Below, piece by piece: positions 7,365-15,509 of a DNA stretch of 37,136 bases. The stretch lies in NCBI RefSeq assembly GCF_000455325.1, contig NZ_HG322952.1:504443-541578 (forward strand). The letters are read 5' to 3'. Origin of the DNA: Mycolicibacterium septicum DSM 44393 (GTDB lineage Bacteria > Actinomycetota > Actinomycetes > Mycobacteriales > Mycobacteriaceae). The notes under the pieces are model-generated. The model was not told where the DNA came from and ran no database searches. It saw nothing but the letters and a program-made list of their open reading frames with translations. Position 1 is the stretch's first letter, and the number at the start of each line of letters is the position of its first letter. Made by a program: the position numbers and the translations under genes.

Positions 7365-8036
7365 CTAACCCCTCACACTGGCCACCGCGGTGCTGAGCAG
7401 GTCGCGGGCCCGCTTGTCGTCCACCGGTGACACCGGCTTGCCCGGCTCCACCAGTGGGTTGGCGGTGACGATCACCAGGAACGTGTCGAAACTGGCGACG
7501 TAGTTGTACAACTCGCCGGTGCGCGGCTGACCACCCACCACGGTCTGCACGATGCGGTGGGTTCCGGTCGTGCGGGCCCCCTCGATCTGCGGCGCTTCGA
7601 CCACGTCCACCTGCCCCCGCATACCGGGGCCCAGGAATTTCACCTTCTTGCACGCATCGCCCGGGTCGTTCAACTGGACCGGCTCAGAGGTCTCCACGGC
7701 CAGCACGATGAACCGGTTGCCCGCCCCTTCGGCCGTGGTGGCGGCCATGTTGCCCTTCAGCCCCTCCGGCAACGACTGGCCTTCGGCGAACTTCGCGCAA
7801 TCAGCAGGGTCGACCTTCACGCCGGGCGGCATCTTTTGCGGCGCCAGCATTTTCGGGTCGATCCCGGTCGGGGCGACATCGGACACCTTGAACTCCGGGC
7901 CGAAACTGGAGCGCACCTTGGCGACGTTGGCGATGTCCGCGTTGGCGGAGTTCGACTGGTCAGATTGACCGCATGCGACCAATCCGGTGGCGCAGGCGAG
8001 GACGCCGGCGGCGAGTAAGACGTTGCGGTTCCACAT
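7365..8036 (-). CDS. DUF3558 lipoprotein (second of a pair)
   Basis: 223 residues with a lipoprotein signal peptide (MWNRNVLLAAGVLACATGLVAC, lipobox LVAC, Cys22), then a short Ser/Asn-rich linker and one DUF3558 domain with the conserved cysteine pair (DCAKF near residue 80, DACKK near 128). DUF3558 proteins (LprB/LprC type) are anchored on the outer face of the mycobacterial plasma membrane; their role is unknown. The C-terminus (LLSTAVASVRG) resembles that of the upstream gene, so the two are probably tandem paralogues in one operon, 29 bp apart. Confidence 0.85.
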   Translation of the reverse strand: MWNRNVLLAAGVLACATGLVACGQSDQSNSANADIANVAKVRSSFGPEFKVSDVAPTGIDPKMLAPQKMPPGVKVDPADCAKFAEGQSLPEGLKGNMAATTAEGAGNRFIVLAVETSEPVQLNDPGDACKKVKFLGPGMRGQVDVVEAPQIEGARTTGTHRIVQTVVGGQPRTGELYNYVASFDTFLVIVTANPLVEPGKPVSPVDDKRARDLLSTAVASVRG

Positions 8037-8065
8037 CGCTGGTCAACTTACCTGGCAGTGCCGAC

Positions 8066-8743
8066 TCAGCCGCGTAACGCCGAAACCGTTTTCACCAGCA
8101 GGTCGGAGGTGAACGCCCGGTCGAGCGCGGGATTGGGCGATCCGGGGTCGGTGACGACGGTGATGAACAGGTGGTAGCCGCCGGTCTCGGAGTTGAGATC
8201 GGCGGTGAACGTATCGGCGTGGGATCGCGTTTCGGTGCCACCCTCGACGACGGTGGTGACGGCCGTCGCCATCCCGGCGGTCACCGCGCCCTCGACCACC
8301 GGAGCCTCGATCGGGGTGACGGTTCCGACCGAATGCCCGCCCGACACACTCCACCGGTCGCACGACGCGTCGGGCCCGGCTTCGTCGGGCGCGCCCGTCA
8401 CCTTCGCGACGGCGGCATAGACGATGCCGCCGGGCCCCGATGCCGACCAGCCGCGGGCGGGATCGGTTTCGGGGGCCGCCGGCGCAGCGCATTCCGCGGG
8501 GTCGGCCGTCCAGTCCGGGCCGAAGCCCCACAGCGATACCGGGGTGGCACGCGGGTCGATTCCCACCACCTCGTAACCGGGCGGCAGATCCTGGCGCACG
8601 CGGTCGATGCGGGCCGGGCTCACCGTGACGACATTGCCGGTGGCCTGAGGCCCCGACGATGTCGGCGTAGGTTCCGGTGCCGGCCGCGACCCACACGCTG
8701 CGGTGCACACCAGCAGGGCCGCCGCGACGGCGAAAACGCGCAC
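8066..8743 (-). CDS. DUF3558 lipoprotein (first of a pair)
   Basis: 225 residues from GTG 8743. The signal peptide ends in lipobox TAAC (Cys19), followed by a Pro/Thr/Ser-rich linker and a DUF3558-type domain with PPGYEVVGIDPRA, a DPAEC cysteine and a second one in DASCDR. A TATCAA element (minus strand, 8755-8750) lies six bases before the GTG, so the mRNA may be leaderless. It is the first gene of a two-gene operon with the paralogue at 7365-8036 and is divergent from a small secreted protein. Function unknown; a surface-exposed lipoprotein. Confidence 0.83.
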   Translation of the reverse strand: MRVFAVAAALLVCTAACGSRPAPEPTPTSSGPQATGNVVTVSPARIDRVRQDLPPGYEVVGIDPRATPVSLWGFGPDWTADPAECAAPAAPETDPARGWSASGPGGIVYAAVAKVTGAPDEAGPDASCDRWSVSGGHSVGTVTPIEAPVVEGAVTAGMATAVTTVVEGGTETRSHADTFTADLNSETGGYHLFITVVTDPGSPNPALDRAFTSDLLVKTVSALRG

Positions 8744-8822
8744 GGCGTTTTGATACCACAGCCCCGGGTTTGCTGTCGAGGACGGCCGCAGCGCCGCTTG
8801 TCAACTTGTTTTTCGTCGCTGA

Positions 8823-8839
8823 CAACACGACAAGTGTTG
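8823..8839. promoter_or_regulatory. Dyad in the divergent region before the small secreted gene
   Basis: CAACAC-gacaa-GTGTTG is a perfect 6-bp inverted repeat with a 5-base spacer, in the 169-bp region between the divergent DUF3558 operon and the small secreted protein gene. GACAA/TTGTC words recur around it. Operator candidate; the bound protein is unknown. Confidence 0.4.
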
Positions 8840-8912
8840 CGATACAGCGGAATTTAATCGACGCAGGACTGGTTGCGACAAGCAGGACGTAGAACGATGA
8901 GGGGCAGAACAG

Positions 8913-9164
8913 GTGTACGGATTGACGGGGGCTGTGCTGGCCGGCGGCGCACTGTCGGCTCTGGCTCTGGGTTTCCCAGCGACGACCGTGGCCGCGCCGT
9001 CGGGGGTCGGATCTGCGCAGGACACGGCAGACGAACTGGAACGTCAGGGCTACGACGTCGTGATCTACCGGGACGGGATGGCGGCGCTGGATCGCTGCAC
9101 CGTCGCGTCGCTGCGCCCGGCTCGCGCTCTCCATCAGACGGTGTACTTGTCGGCGAAGTGCTGA
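8913..9164 (+). CDS. Small secreted mycobacterial protein
   Basis: 83 residues from GTG 8913, preceded by a GAGGGG ribosome site at 8899-8904; an in-frame stop just upstream rules out a longer form. A Sec signal peptide (hydrophobic residues 3-25, cleavage probably after TTVAA) leaves a mature protein of about 55 residues with the sequence type DELERQGYDVVIYRDG...LDRC.V....YLSAKC. I recognise this as a common family of small exported mycobacterial proteins in which two cysteines probably form one disulfide. No function is known. It is followed by 144 bp without a gene before the LpqN-like gene. Confidence 0.75.
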   Translation: MYGLTGAVLAGGALSALALGFPATTVAAPSGVGSAQDTADELERQGYDVVIYRDGMAALDRCTVASLRPARALHQTVYLSAKC

Positions 9165-9308
9165 CGGCACCCGACCCCAACGGCCGGACATTTCACTGTG
9201 CAAAATGTTGTGCCGTAAGACTGCGGCTTCTGCCAGCCATTTCCCAGTAGAGCGTTTATCGTGCAAATCAGTTGCGCCTCACCGGGGCGTCCAACCGATT
9301 GGAGACCG

Positions 9309-10019
9309 ATGACCAGCTCAATGAGGGCCGGCGGGATCGCCATCGCCGCCGTGGCGCTCGGGGTCATGCTGGCCGGCTGCGGCGGCAAGACGGTGACCGG
9401 CACGGCAACTGAGGCGACCGGGGCCAGTGCGAGCAGCGAGGCCGGCACCGAACCGACCAAGTCCAAGGCCGACGACACCCGTGCCCCCACAGCCGGGCAC
9501 CAGTACACGATCGTCGACTACATCCGCGACAACAACATCACCGAGACGGCGGTGCACCGCGGCGATCCCGGCACACCCAACCTGGACATGCCGATTCCCG
9601 AAGGCTGGACGGACGCGGGTTCGTCGGCCCCCGAATGGGCCTGGGGCGCAATCGTGTCCACCGATCCGGCGTTTGCCGCAGATCCGCCGTCGATCATCGC
9701 GCTGATGTCCAAACTGACCGGCGACGTGGACCCGGCCAAGATCCTTGAGTACGCCCCCAACGAGATCAGGAACCTGCCGGGCTACGAGAACCAGGGCGAC
9801 GGGTCAGCGGACGAACTGAGCGGATTCGAGGCGTATCAGATCGGCGGCACCTACGTGAAGGACGGCGCCACCCGGCTGATCGCCCAGAAGACCGTGGTGA
9901 TCCCCGCTTCCGACGGGCTGTTTGTGTTGCAGTTCAACGCCGATGGCACCGAGGATCAGATGGGCCCGCTGATGGATGCGACAGCGGCGATCGACGAGCA
10001 GACCGTCATCACGCCGTAG
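9309..10019 (+). CDS. LpqN/LpqT-family lipoprotein
   Basis: 236 residues. ATG 9309 is preferred over an upstream in-frame start because GGAG lies eight bases before it and the signal peptide (MTSSMRAGG...LAGC, Cys near residue 22) then has normal length. The mature part begins with a Thr/Ala/Ser-rich linker, then the Lpp-LpqN fold: YTIVDYIRDNNI, a P-IPEGW segment, and a C-terminal TVVIPASDGLFVLQFN strand pair. Such proteins sit on the cell envelope; M. tuberculosis LpqN has been linked to mycolate transport proteins and host interaction. The end overlaps the convergent AroE-like gene by 11 bp. Confidence 0.85.
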   Translation: MTSSMRAGGIAIAAVALGVMLAGCGGKTVTGTATEATGASASSEAGTEPTKSKADDTRAPTAGHQYTIVDYIRDNNITETAVHRGDPGTPNLDMPIPEGWTDAGSSAPEWAWGAIVSTDPAFAADPPSIIALMSKLTGDVDPAKILEYAPNEIRNLPGYENQGDGSADELSGFEAYQIGGTYVKDGATRLIAQKTVVIPASDGLFVLQFNADGTEDQMGPLMDATAAIDEQTVITP

Positions 10020-10845
10020 GCGACTGCCGGGAGAAGGCCGACGCCGCGGCCACCTGCTCAGGCGTCGGCCGTACTCCCGTGTAACGCTCGAATTGTTCTG
10101 CGGCCTGCAGCGCGATCACCTCGGCTCCGGTGATGACCGGAAGACCCGCCGCCCTGGCCGTCGTGATCAGCGGGGTTTCGGCGGGCATGGCCACGACGTC
10201 GACCACCGCGCGGGCTGACTCGATGGTGGCGGGTTCGAATGCGCTGCGGTGCTCGTCGGGCCCATCGGCCATCCCGATCGGGGTGACGTTGACCAGGATG
10301 GGTGCGGTCAACGTGCCGACCTCTGGCGCATAGTCGTAGCCGAGTGCCCCGGCCAGTTCGCGTCCGGCTTCCGCATTACGCGCGATGACGGTTCCGCCAC
10401 GGAACCCCTTGTCCCGCAACGCCGCCCCGACCGCCTTGGCCATGCCGCCGCTGCCGCGGATCAGCACGGCATCGCTCGGGTCCAACCGCTCGATGAGCTC
10501 CTGCACCGCCAGATAGTCGGTGTTGGAGGCGACCAACCGGCCGCCGGGCACCGACAGGTCATTGACGATGGTGTTGACCGCATCGATCGCCAGGGCCGAA
10601 GGTTCGATCTCGTCGACGAGAGCCATGACGTCCTGCTTGAACGGCATCGACACCGAACAGCCACGGATACCCAGCGCCCGCACTCCGCCGATCGCCGCGG
10701 CGATATCGGTTGTGGTGAAAGCCTTGTAGAGATAGTCGAGGCCGAGTTCGTCGTAGAGATAGTTGTGGAACCGGGTGCCGATGTTGCTGGGCCTGGCCGC
10801 CAGCGAGATGCACACCCGCGTGTCCTTGTTGAGTGTCGGCTTCAC
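10009..10845 (-). CDS. Shikimate/quinate dehydrogenase-like oxidoreductase (atypical AroE)
   Basis: 278 residues with the AroE/YdiB layout: an N-terminal substrate domain, MPFKQDV with the catalytic Lys, NTDYLAV with the catalytic Asp, then a Rossmann fold (RGSGGMAKAVGAAL) and a C-terminal GAEVIALQAAEQFERYTG. The usual substrate-carboxylate motif (G.P..HS.SP..HN) is replaced by SLAARPSNIGTRFHNYLY, lacking the Ser pair that binds shikimate, so the true substrate may differ. The housekeeping AroE is expected elsewhere. ATG 10845 overlaps the stop of pat by four bases (ATGA), indicating translational coupling. Confidence 0.82.
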   Translation of the reverse strand: MKPTLNKDTRVCISLAARPSNIGTRFHNYLYDELGLDYLYKAFTTTDIAAAIGGVRALGIRGCSVSMPFKQDVMALVDEIEPSALAIDAVNTIVNDLSVPGGRLVASNTDYLAVQELIERLDPSDAVLIRGSGGMAKAVGAALRDKGFRGGTVIARNAEAGRELAGALGYDYAPEVGTLTAPILVNVTPIGMADGPDEHRSAFEPATIESARAVVDVVAMPAETPLITTARAAGLPVITGAEVIALQAAEQFERYTGVRPTPEQVAAASAFSRQSPTA

Positions 10846-11843
10846 TGGCTCACCGCCCGGATCACCTGACGGGTAACGTCTTTGATCTTCGCGGCCAGTT
10901 CGGGTTCGATGCTCAGCGTGCCGACGGCGGGCACGGCGACATCGGTGAGCACCACCCCCAGATCCTCACGCTCCCACACCGCGCCGAGCCGGTCCAGGAT
11001 GCGCCGCATGGCGTAGTTGTCGCTCAGCACCCGTGCCGTAAAACGTTGGATACCAAGATAGTCCGCTGACACCACCAGGGCGTCCATCAGGAACGTGCCG
11101 ATGCCGCGGCCCTGGTAGTCGTCACCGACGGTGAATGCCACCTCCGCTGTCGTCGCGTCGTGACCCTCGCGGACCACGCGGGCATCGGCGACGACCGGCC
11201 CGAGCGCACCCTCGGTCATCACCCAGACGAAATGATCGGCGTAGTCGACCTCGAACAGGTACTCCAGCAGGGCCTTGGTCGGCTTGCGTACGGATTGGAA
11301 ACGCCGGTAGAGGGTTTCGCTGGAGAACTCGACGGGCCCGTTGAGGGTCCGCTCCACGTCGCCGGGCAGTACCGGCCGCAGATAGAACCAGTCGCCGTTG
11401 CTCACCTGCACCGGGATGGGGGTGATGAACCCGGCCAGCCGCTGGCGGGCGATGCGCACCAGGCGGTCGAACATCCCCGGCAGGTGCAGGATGAACTCGA
11501 ACGCCTCGCGGTCACCGACCCAGCCCGTCACCGGTTCGAGGGCCGTCACCGTGGCGGTGCGCGACGCGTCGCGCAGCAGCGCGATCTCACCGATGATCAG
11601 GCCCGGCTCCAGGTCGGCGACGACGGCCTGGCCGTCAGGCCCGTCATGGACCACCCTGGTGCGCCCGGAGGCGATCAGCATGAACGTCAGGGCCGGGTCG
11701 CCCTGCCGGATCAGCACGTGCCCGGCCGGGACCGACAGGGGCCGCAGCAGGGCGGTCAACGGCGCCAGCACGGACGGCCGGCATCCGGCGAAGAATTCCA
11801 GTGCCGCCAGGTCGTCGGCACTGATCTCGGTCAGATCGGCCAC
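10842..11843 (-). CDS. pat: cAMP-dependent protein lysine acetyltransferase
   Basis: 333 residues: an N-terminal cyclic-nucleotide-binding domain (about 20-135, phosphate cassette GEIALLRDASRTATV) fused to a GNAT domain (about 150-315, acetyl-CoA loop YQGRGIGTFLMDAL). This architecture is specific to mycobacterial Pat (Rv0998/MSMEG_5458 type), which acetylates acetyl-CoA synthetase and other acyl-CoA ligases when cAMP is bound, turning them off. It lies 32 bp downstream of modA on the same strand and is coupled to the AroE-like gene, so all four genes from 13065 to 10009 may share an mRNA. Confidence 0.94.
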   Translation of the reverse strand: MADLTEISADDLAALEFFAGCRPSVLAPLTALLRPLSVPAGHVLIRQGDPALTFMLIASGRTRVVHDGPDGQAVVADLEPGLIIGEIALLRDASRTATVTALEPVTGWVGDREAFEFILHLPGMFDRLVRIARQRLAGFITPIPVQVSNGDWFYLRPVLPGDVERTLNGPVEFSSETLYRRFQSVRKPTKALLEYLFEVDYADHFVWVMTEGALGPVVADARVVREGHDATTAEVAFTVGDDYQGRGIGTFLMDALVVSADYLGIQRFTARVLSDNYAMRRILDRLGAVWEREDLGVVLTDVAVPAVGTLSIEPELAAKIKDVTRQVIRAVSQ

Positions 11844-11875
11844 AGACCCAGGCTACGGCGCCGCTGCGGGCTCGG

Positions 11876-12661
11876 TCAGGGCTTGGCGAATCCAGCCTTG
11901 GCGAGCGCTTTTTGGCCGGCCTCGCCGGTCACCAGGTCGACGAAACGGTGCGCCAGTTCGGCGTGCTCGGAGTCCTTGAGCACCGCGATGGGATAGGTGT
12001 TGACGGCCTGGGCCGCTTCGGGGAACGCCACGGCCGTGACTTTGTCCCCGGCTCCGGCGGCGTCGGTGACGTAGACCAGGCCGGCGTCGGCCTGTCCGCT
12101 GGTCACTTTCCCCAGCACGTCGGTGACCGAGGTCTCCTCGCTCACCGGCGACAGGTCGACGCCGGTGGCCTTCTCGACCTTTTCGGCGGCGCCACCGCAG
12201 GGCACCGGCGGCGCGCACACCACGACGCTGGTGCCGGGCTTGGCCAGATCGGCGAAAGACTTGATGCCCTTGGGGTTTCCCGGCGCAACGGCGATGGTCA
12301 GGGTGTTGGTGGCGAAGTTGACCGGGCTGCCCTCGACGAGGTTCGCGGTCACCGCCTTGTCCATGTTCCGGGTGTCGGCCGAGGCGAACACGTCGGCGTC
12401 GGCGCCCTGGGTGAGCTGGGTGACGAGGTCCGAGGATCCGGCGAACGAGAACTCCACCGCACTGCCTGGATTATCGGTCTTGAACTGCTCTCCGATCTCG
12501 GTGAACGCCGACTTCAGCGAGGCCGCGGCGAACACCGTGATCGAGCCGCCCTGGGCCGCACCCGAGGGTTCCGACGCCTTCTCGGCCGAGGTGCAGCCGC
12601 CGATCAAGGTCGTGGCAGCGAACGCGGTGAAGGCCAGGGCGCACATCCGGGAGCGGGTCAT
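11876..12661 (-). CDS. modA: Molybdate ABC transporter substrate-binding lipoprotein
   Basis: 261 residues; lipobox LIGGC puts the anchor Cys near residue 22. The mature protein has the ModA sequence pattern: GGSITVFAAASLKSAFTEIGEQF, SFAGSSDLVTQL, ADVFASADTRNMD, then FATNTLTIAVAPGNP and DAGLVYVTDA. It binds molybdate or tungstate and hands it to the ModBC permease. No modB or modC follows; pat comes 32 bp later, so the transporter must be completed from elsewhere. The start overlaps the stop of the regulator gene (ATGA). Confidence 0.9.
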   Translation of the reverse strand: MTRSRMCALAFTAFAATTLIGGCTSAEKASEPSGAAQGGSITVFAAASLKSAFTEIGEQFKTDNPGSAVEFSFAGSSDLVTQLTQGADADVFASADTRNMDKAVTANLVEGSPVNFATNTLTIAVAPGNPKGIKSFADLAKPGTSVVVCAPPVPCGGAAEKVEKATGVDLSPVSEETSVTDVLGKVTSGQADAGLVYVTDAAGAGDKVTAVAFPEAAQAVNTYPIAVLKDSEHAELAHRFVDLVTGEAGQKALAKAGFAKP

Positions 12662-13065
12662 GACTGTCCTTTCGGGGTTTCCACGATGACGGTCGTGGCC
12701 TTGACCACCGCGACCGCGATACTGCCGGGGGCCAGGCCGAGTTCGCGGACCGACTGACTGCTCATCAGCGACACCACGGTGAACGGGCCGCACTGCATCT
12801 CCACCTGAGCCATCACCTCGTCGGCGATGACGTTGGTGACCAGCCCGGCGAACCGGTTGCGGGCCGAGCTGCCGATGCCGAGTGGATCCTTGGGCGCCGC
12901 AGCGGCGTTGGCGCGCGCGAACGCCGCCAGCGCGGCCCCGTCGATCACCTTGCGCCCGGAGCCATCGAGATGGGCCGGCAGCGATCCGTCGTCGATCCAG
13001 CGCCGCACGGTGTCGTCACTGACCCCGAGCAATTCGGCCGCCTCGCGGACCCGGATGTCTGGCAC
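12658..13065 (-). CDS. HTH-TOBE molybdate-responsive regulator
   Basis: 135 residues from GTG 13065. Residues 1-50 are an excisionase/MerR-like helix-turn-helix (IRVREAAELLGVSDDTVRRWIDDGSLPA). Residues 65-132 are a TOBE/Mop domain (SARNRFAGLVTNVI...VVSLMSSQSVRELGLAPGSIAVAVVKATTVIVE), which binds molybdate oxyanions. It is therefore a ModE-like sensor of actinobacterial layout. It is cotranscribed with modA through an ATGA overlap and lies close to a perfect 16-bp palindrome upstream, its likely operator. Confidence 0.85.
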   Translation of the reverse strand: MPDIRVREAAELLGVSDDTVRRWIDDGSLPAHLDGSGRKVIDGAALAAFARANAAAAPKDPLGIGSSARNRFAGLVTNVIADEVMAQVEMQCGPFTVVSLMSSQSVRELGLAPGSIAVAVVKATTVIVETPKGQS

Positions 13066-13103
13066 CGCGACAGCGTATCGACACCACCCCCGGTCAACAA
13101 CCG

Positions 13104-13131
13104 CAAATACAGGGATATCGGCCGATATCAA
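13104..13131 (-). promoter_or_regulatory. Promoter and palindromic operator of the mod genes
   Basis: GATATCGGCCGATATC (13114-13129) is a perfect 16-bp palindrome. On the minus strand TTGATA (13131-13126) and TATTTG (13109-13104) form -35 and -10 boxes with a 16-bp spacer containing most of the palindrome, so a bound protein would block the promoter of the regulator-modA genes. Confidence 0.6.
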
Positions 13132-13209
13132 CCGCACATGCGGGTCTTGACCGCCCCTCTCTTCGACTGCTAAGCAGGTGCTCAGCATTTCGACGACGAA
13201 GGGAACCAT

Positions 13210-14667
13210 ATGGCACTGCAGACGGTTTTGGAAGAGCTCCGCAACCGACCCGGCACGGGCGAGACCATTCCGGTCATCGACCCCGCGACCGAGGAGCAGA
13301 TCACCGAGTTCCGCGACTGCGGGCCCGAGGCGGTCAACGAGGCAGTCGCCGCCGCGAAGGCCGCCCATCAGTCCGGGGTTTGGACGGACATCCCGGCCCG
13401 CCAGCGCGCCAAGGCGCTGTGGAAGCTGGGCGATCTCATCGACGAGCACGCCAAGGCGTTCGCCGAACTCGAGTCGTTGGACGCCGGGATGCCCCCGATG
13501 CAGGCAGAGATGATCGTCTCCACCTGTGCGGAGTTCTTCCGCTACTACGCGGGCTGGTGTACCAAGATCAACGGCAGCAGCTACCAGGTGCAGATGGAGG
13601 GCGGCGTCAACAGCAACTACTCCAACCTGCACGCTTACACCACCAAAGAGCCGTACGGCGTGGTGGGCCTGATCTACCCGTGGAACGGCCCACTGTTCAA
13701 CGCCTGCGCCAAGATCGCGCCCGCCCTGGCCGCCGGCTGCTCCACTGTCGTCAAGCCCGCCGAAGAAACCCCGCTGTCGGCGGTGCTGCTGGAGCGGCTG
13801 ATCGGTGAGGCCGGCGTGCCGGACGGCGTGGCAAACTTCGTGATCGGCTACGGCGCCACCGCGGGTGCCGCGATCACCGCGCACCCCGACGTGGAGAAGG
13901 TGGCCTTCACCGGCTCGACCGAGGTCGGCAAGCAGATCATGCGGGACTCGGCGGACAACCTGAAGAAGGTGACCCTGGAGCTGGGCGGCAAGTCTCCGGT
14001 GCTGATCTACGAAGACGCCGACCTCGACATGGCGATCATGATGGCCTCGATGGGCATCTTCGTGCACTCAGGTCAGGGCTGCGTGTGTGGATCACGAATC
14101 TTTGTGCAGCGCAGCGTCTATGAACGCGTCGTGCAGGGCATCGCGATGATCGGGGACAACCTGGTGCTGGGCGGCCCCAAGGACGAGGGCGCGATGATCA
14201 GCCCGTTGGTCAGCCAGAAGCAGCTCGACCGCGTGCTGGGGTACATCGACCAGGGCAAGCGTGACGGTGCCGAAATCGTTTCCGGTGGATACCGGTTGGA
14301 CCGCAAGGGCTACTTCGTCAAGCCCACCGTGGTCACCAACATCGACCCCGCCACCAGCCGCCTGTACAAGGAGGAGATCTTCGGCCCCGTCGTCACCATC
14401 CTGCCGTTCGACGACGACGACGAAGCCATCGCGATGGCCAACGACACCAGCTACGGCCTGGCCGCCACCGTCTGGACCACCAACCTGGCCCGCGCACACA
14501 GCCTCGGCAGGCGCCTGCAGGCCGGCATGGTGGGGCTGAACTGCCAGTTGACGTTCGACCACAACGTGCCGTTCGGCGGCTACAAGCAGTCGGGCATGGG
14601 CAAGGAGTTCGGCTACGAGGGTATCGACGCCTACCTCAAGACCAAGTCGATCTGGGCGCAGCTGTAG
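13210..14667 (+). CDS. NAD(P)-dependent aldehyde dehydrogenase
   Basis: 485 residues; oxidises an aldehyde to the acid. E257 (TLELGGKSP) is the general base and C291 (GQGCVCGSR) the nucleophile. The nucleotide loop FTGSTEVG and EEIFGPVV are also present. The start ATG 13210 has GAAGGGA nine bases upstream. TTGACC (13147) and TAAGCA (13171) with an 18-bp spacer form a possible promoter. It is closest in feel to the betaine/aromatic aldehyde dehydrogenases of actinobacteria; the substrate cannot be told. It ends 15 bp before the convergent WXG-like gene. Confidence 0.92.
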   Translation: MALQTVLEELRNRPGTGETIPVIDPATEEQITEFRDCGPEAVNEAVAAAKAAHQSGVWTDIPARQRAKALWKLGDLIDEHAKAFAELESLDAGMPPMQAEMIVSTCAEFFRYYAGWCTKINGSSYQVQMEGGVNSNYSNLHAYTTKEPYGVVGLIYPWNGPLFNACAKIAPALAAGCSTVVKPAEETPLSAVLLERLIGEAGVPDGVANFVIGYGATAGAAITAHPDVEKVAFTGSTEVGKQIMRDSADNLKKVTLELGGKSPVLIYEDADLDMAIMMASMGIFVHSGQGCVCGSRIFVQRSVYERVVQGIAMIGDNLVLGGPKDEGAMISPLVSQKQLDRVLGYIDQGKRDGAEIVSGGYRLDRKGYFVKPTVVTNIDPATSRLYKEEIFGPVVTILPFDDDDEAIAMANDTSYGLAATVWTTNLARAHSLGRRLQAGMVGLNCQLTFDHNVPFGGYKQSGMGKEFGYEGIDAYLKTKSIWAQL

Positions 14668-14682
14668 CCGAACGCCCTTCGG

Positions 14683-15237
14683 TCACAACGAGAATTGGAT
14701 GGCGGCGAGCTCGAGGGCCTTGCCCTCGAGCCGCTGCCCCAGATAGATCTCGGCCTGCATGAGCCGCTCGCAGTGCCATCGGATGTCCTCGGCATGCTCC
14801 CGGGAGGCCGTGTAGCGCACCGCCATGGTGCTCACGTCGATGCGGCGGGTGTCGCGCACCTTGAGGTCCTCGGACACCTTGAAGCCCTCCTCCTCGGCGG
14901 CCGCGATCGCCTCCAGCACCTGGCCCACTGCCAGCCGGATGTCCCGGCAGCCGTTCTCGGCTATTTCGGAGGCCTCACGCTGGATGTCCCCCTGCTTGCG
15001 CACCACGACAGCGTCGGCACTGACCTGTTCACCCGCGGCCTCACCGGCGGCACCCGACCATTCCGCCCCACCCGGCGCGTGCACATTTTGCCGATGCCAC
15101 TCGAACAGTTCTTCCGATTCGGCAGCCAACTGGCGCCAGCGCGCGGCAGCATCCGCGAGATACGTTGTGTCCCAGCCTTCTAACTGAGAGCGGGTCAATG
15201 CTCCACCACGCTGACCCGTGTCGGGCAGATCATTCAC
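14683..15237 (-). CDS. WXG100-like helical protein, putative type VII secretion substrate
   Basis: 184 residues, almost entirely helical. ALTRSQLEGWDTTYLADAAARWR near the N-terminus, then HAPGGAEWSGAAGEAA containing a W-S-G turn (WxG type), resemble the N-terminal WXG100-like domains of mycobacterial secreted proteins and polymorphic toxins. No toxin domain follows; the C-terminal half is a second helical region ending LELAAIQFSL. It is translationally coupled (ATGA at 15237-15234) to an EspC-like gene, a usual pairing for type VII substrates. No immunity gene is seen. Secretion is inferred. Confidence 0.65.
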   Translation of the reverse strand: MNDLPDTGQRGGALTRSQLEGWDTTYLADAAARWRQLAAESEELFEWHRQNVHAPGGAEWSGAAGEAAGEQVSADAVVVRKQGDIQREASEIAENGCRDIRLAVGQVLEAIAAAEEEGFKVSEDLKVRDTRRIDVSTMAVRYTASREHAEDIRWHCERLMQAEIYLGQRLEGKALELAAIQFSL

Positions 15238-15509
15238 ATCAACTCCGCCAGGCCCCCGGCGTGTTGGTCGTCGACGGCGGCGTATTGCAGCGCAGCCGCG
15301 GACAGGTGCCCCGCCTGCGCGCTGACGCGCCCCGCCTGGGATGTTCGCGCGGTGATCACCGCGTCGTCCATCGCCGAGACACCGGTGCTACTCGGGTAGC
15401 CCCCGGCATCGGGACGGACATGCGACACCCCCAATTCGGCAGCGATCATCTCGCTGCTAGTGGCCCCCGCCCGAAGCGCCCCCGGGTCCACTCTCAGATC
15501 GTTTGCCAT
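15234..15509 (-). CDS. EspC-like type VII secretion target (DUF2580)
   Basis: 91 residues from ATG 15509, with GGGGGA six bases upstream. The sequence starts MANDLRVDPGALRAGA, the typical opening of the EspC/DUF2580 family, and continues as two helices around a Gly/Ser-rich turn (DAGGYPSSTG), ending AAALQYAAVDDQHAGGLAELM. EspC-like proteins are small helical partners exported by ESX systems. An in-frame upstream ATG at 15641 would add 44 residues of non-family sequence and was not used. Confidence 0.72.
   Translation of the reverse strand: MANDLRVDPGALRAGATSSEMIAAELGVSHVRPDAGGYPSSTGVSAMDDAVITARTSQAGRVSAQAGHLSAAALQYAAVDDQHAGGLAELM

Noticed and set aside
12662..14067. Long minus-strand frames around modA, its regulator and the aldehyde dehydrogenase
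   Set aside because: Only the family-matching parts (ModA and HTH-TOBE) are genes; the rest is antisense to the dehydrogenase.
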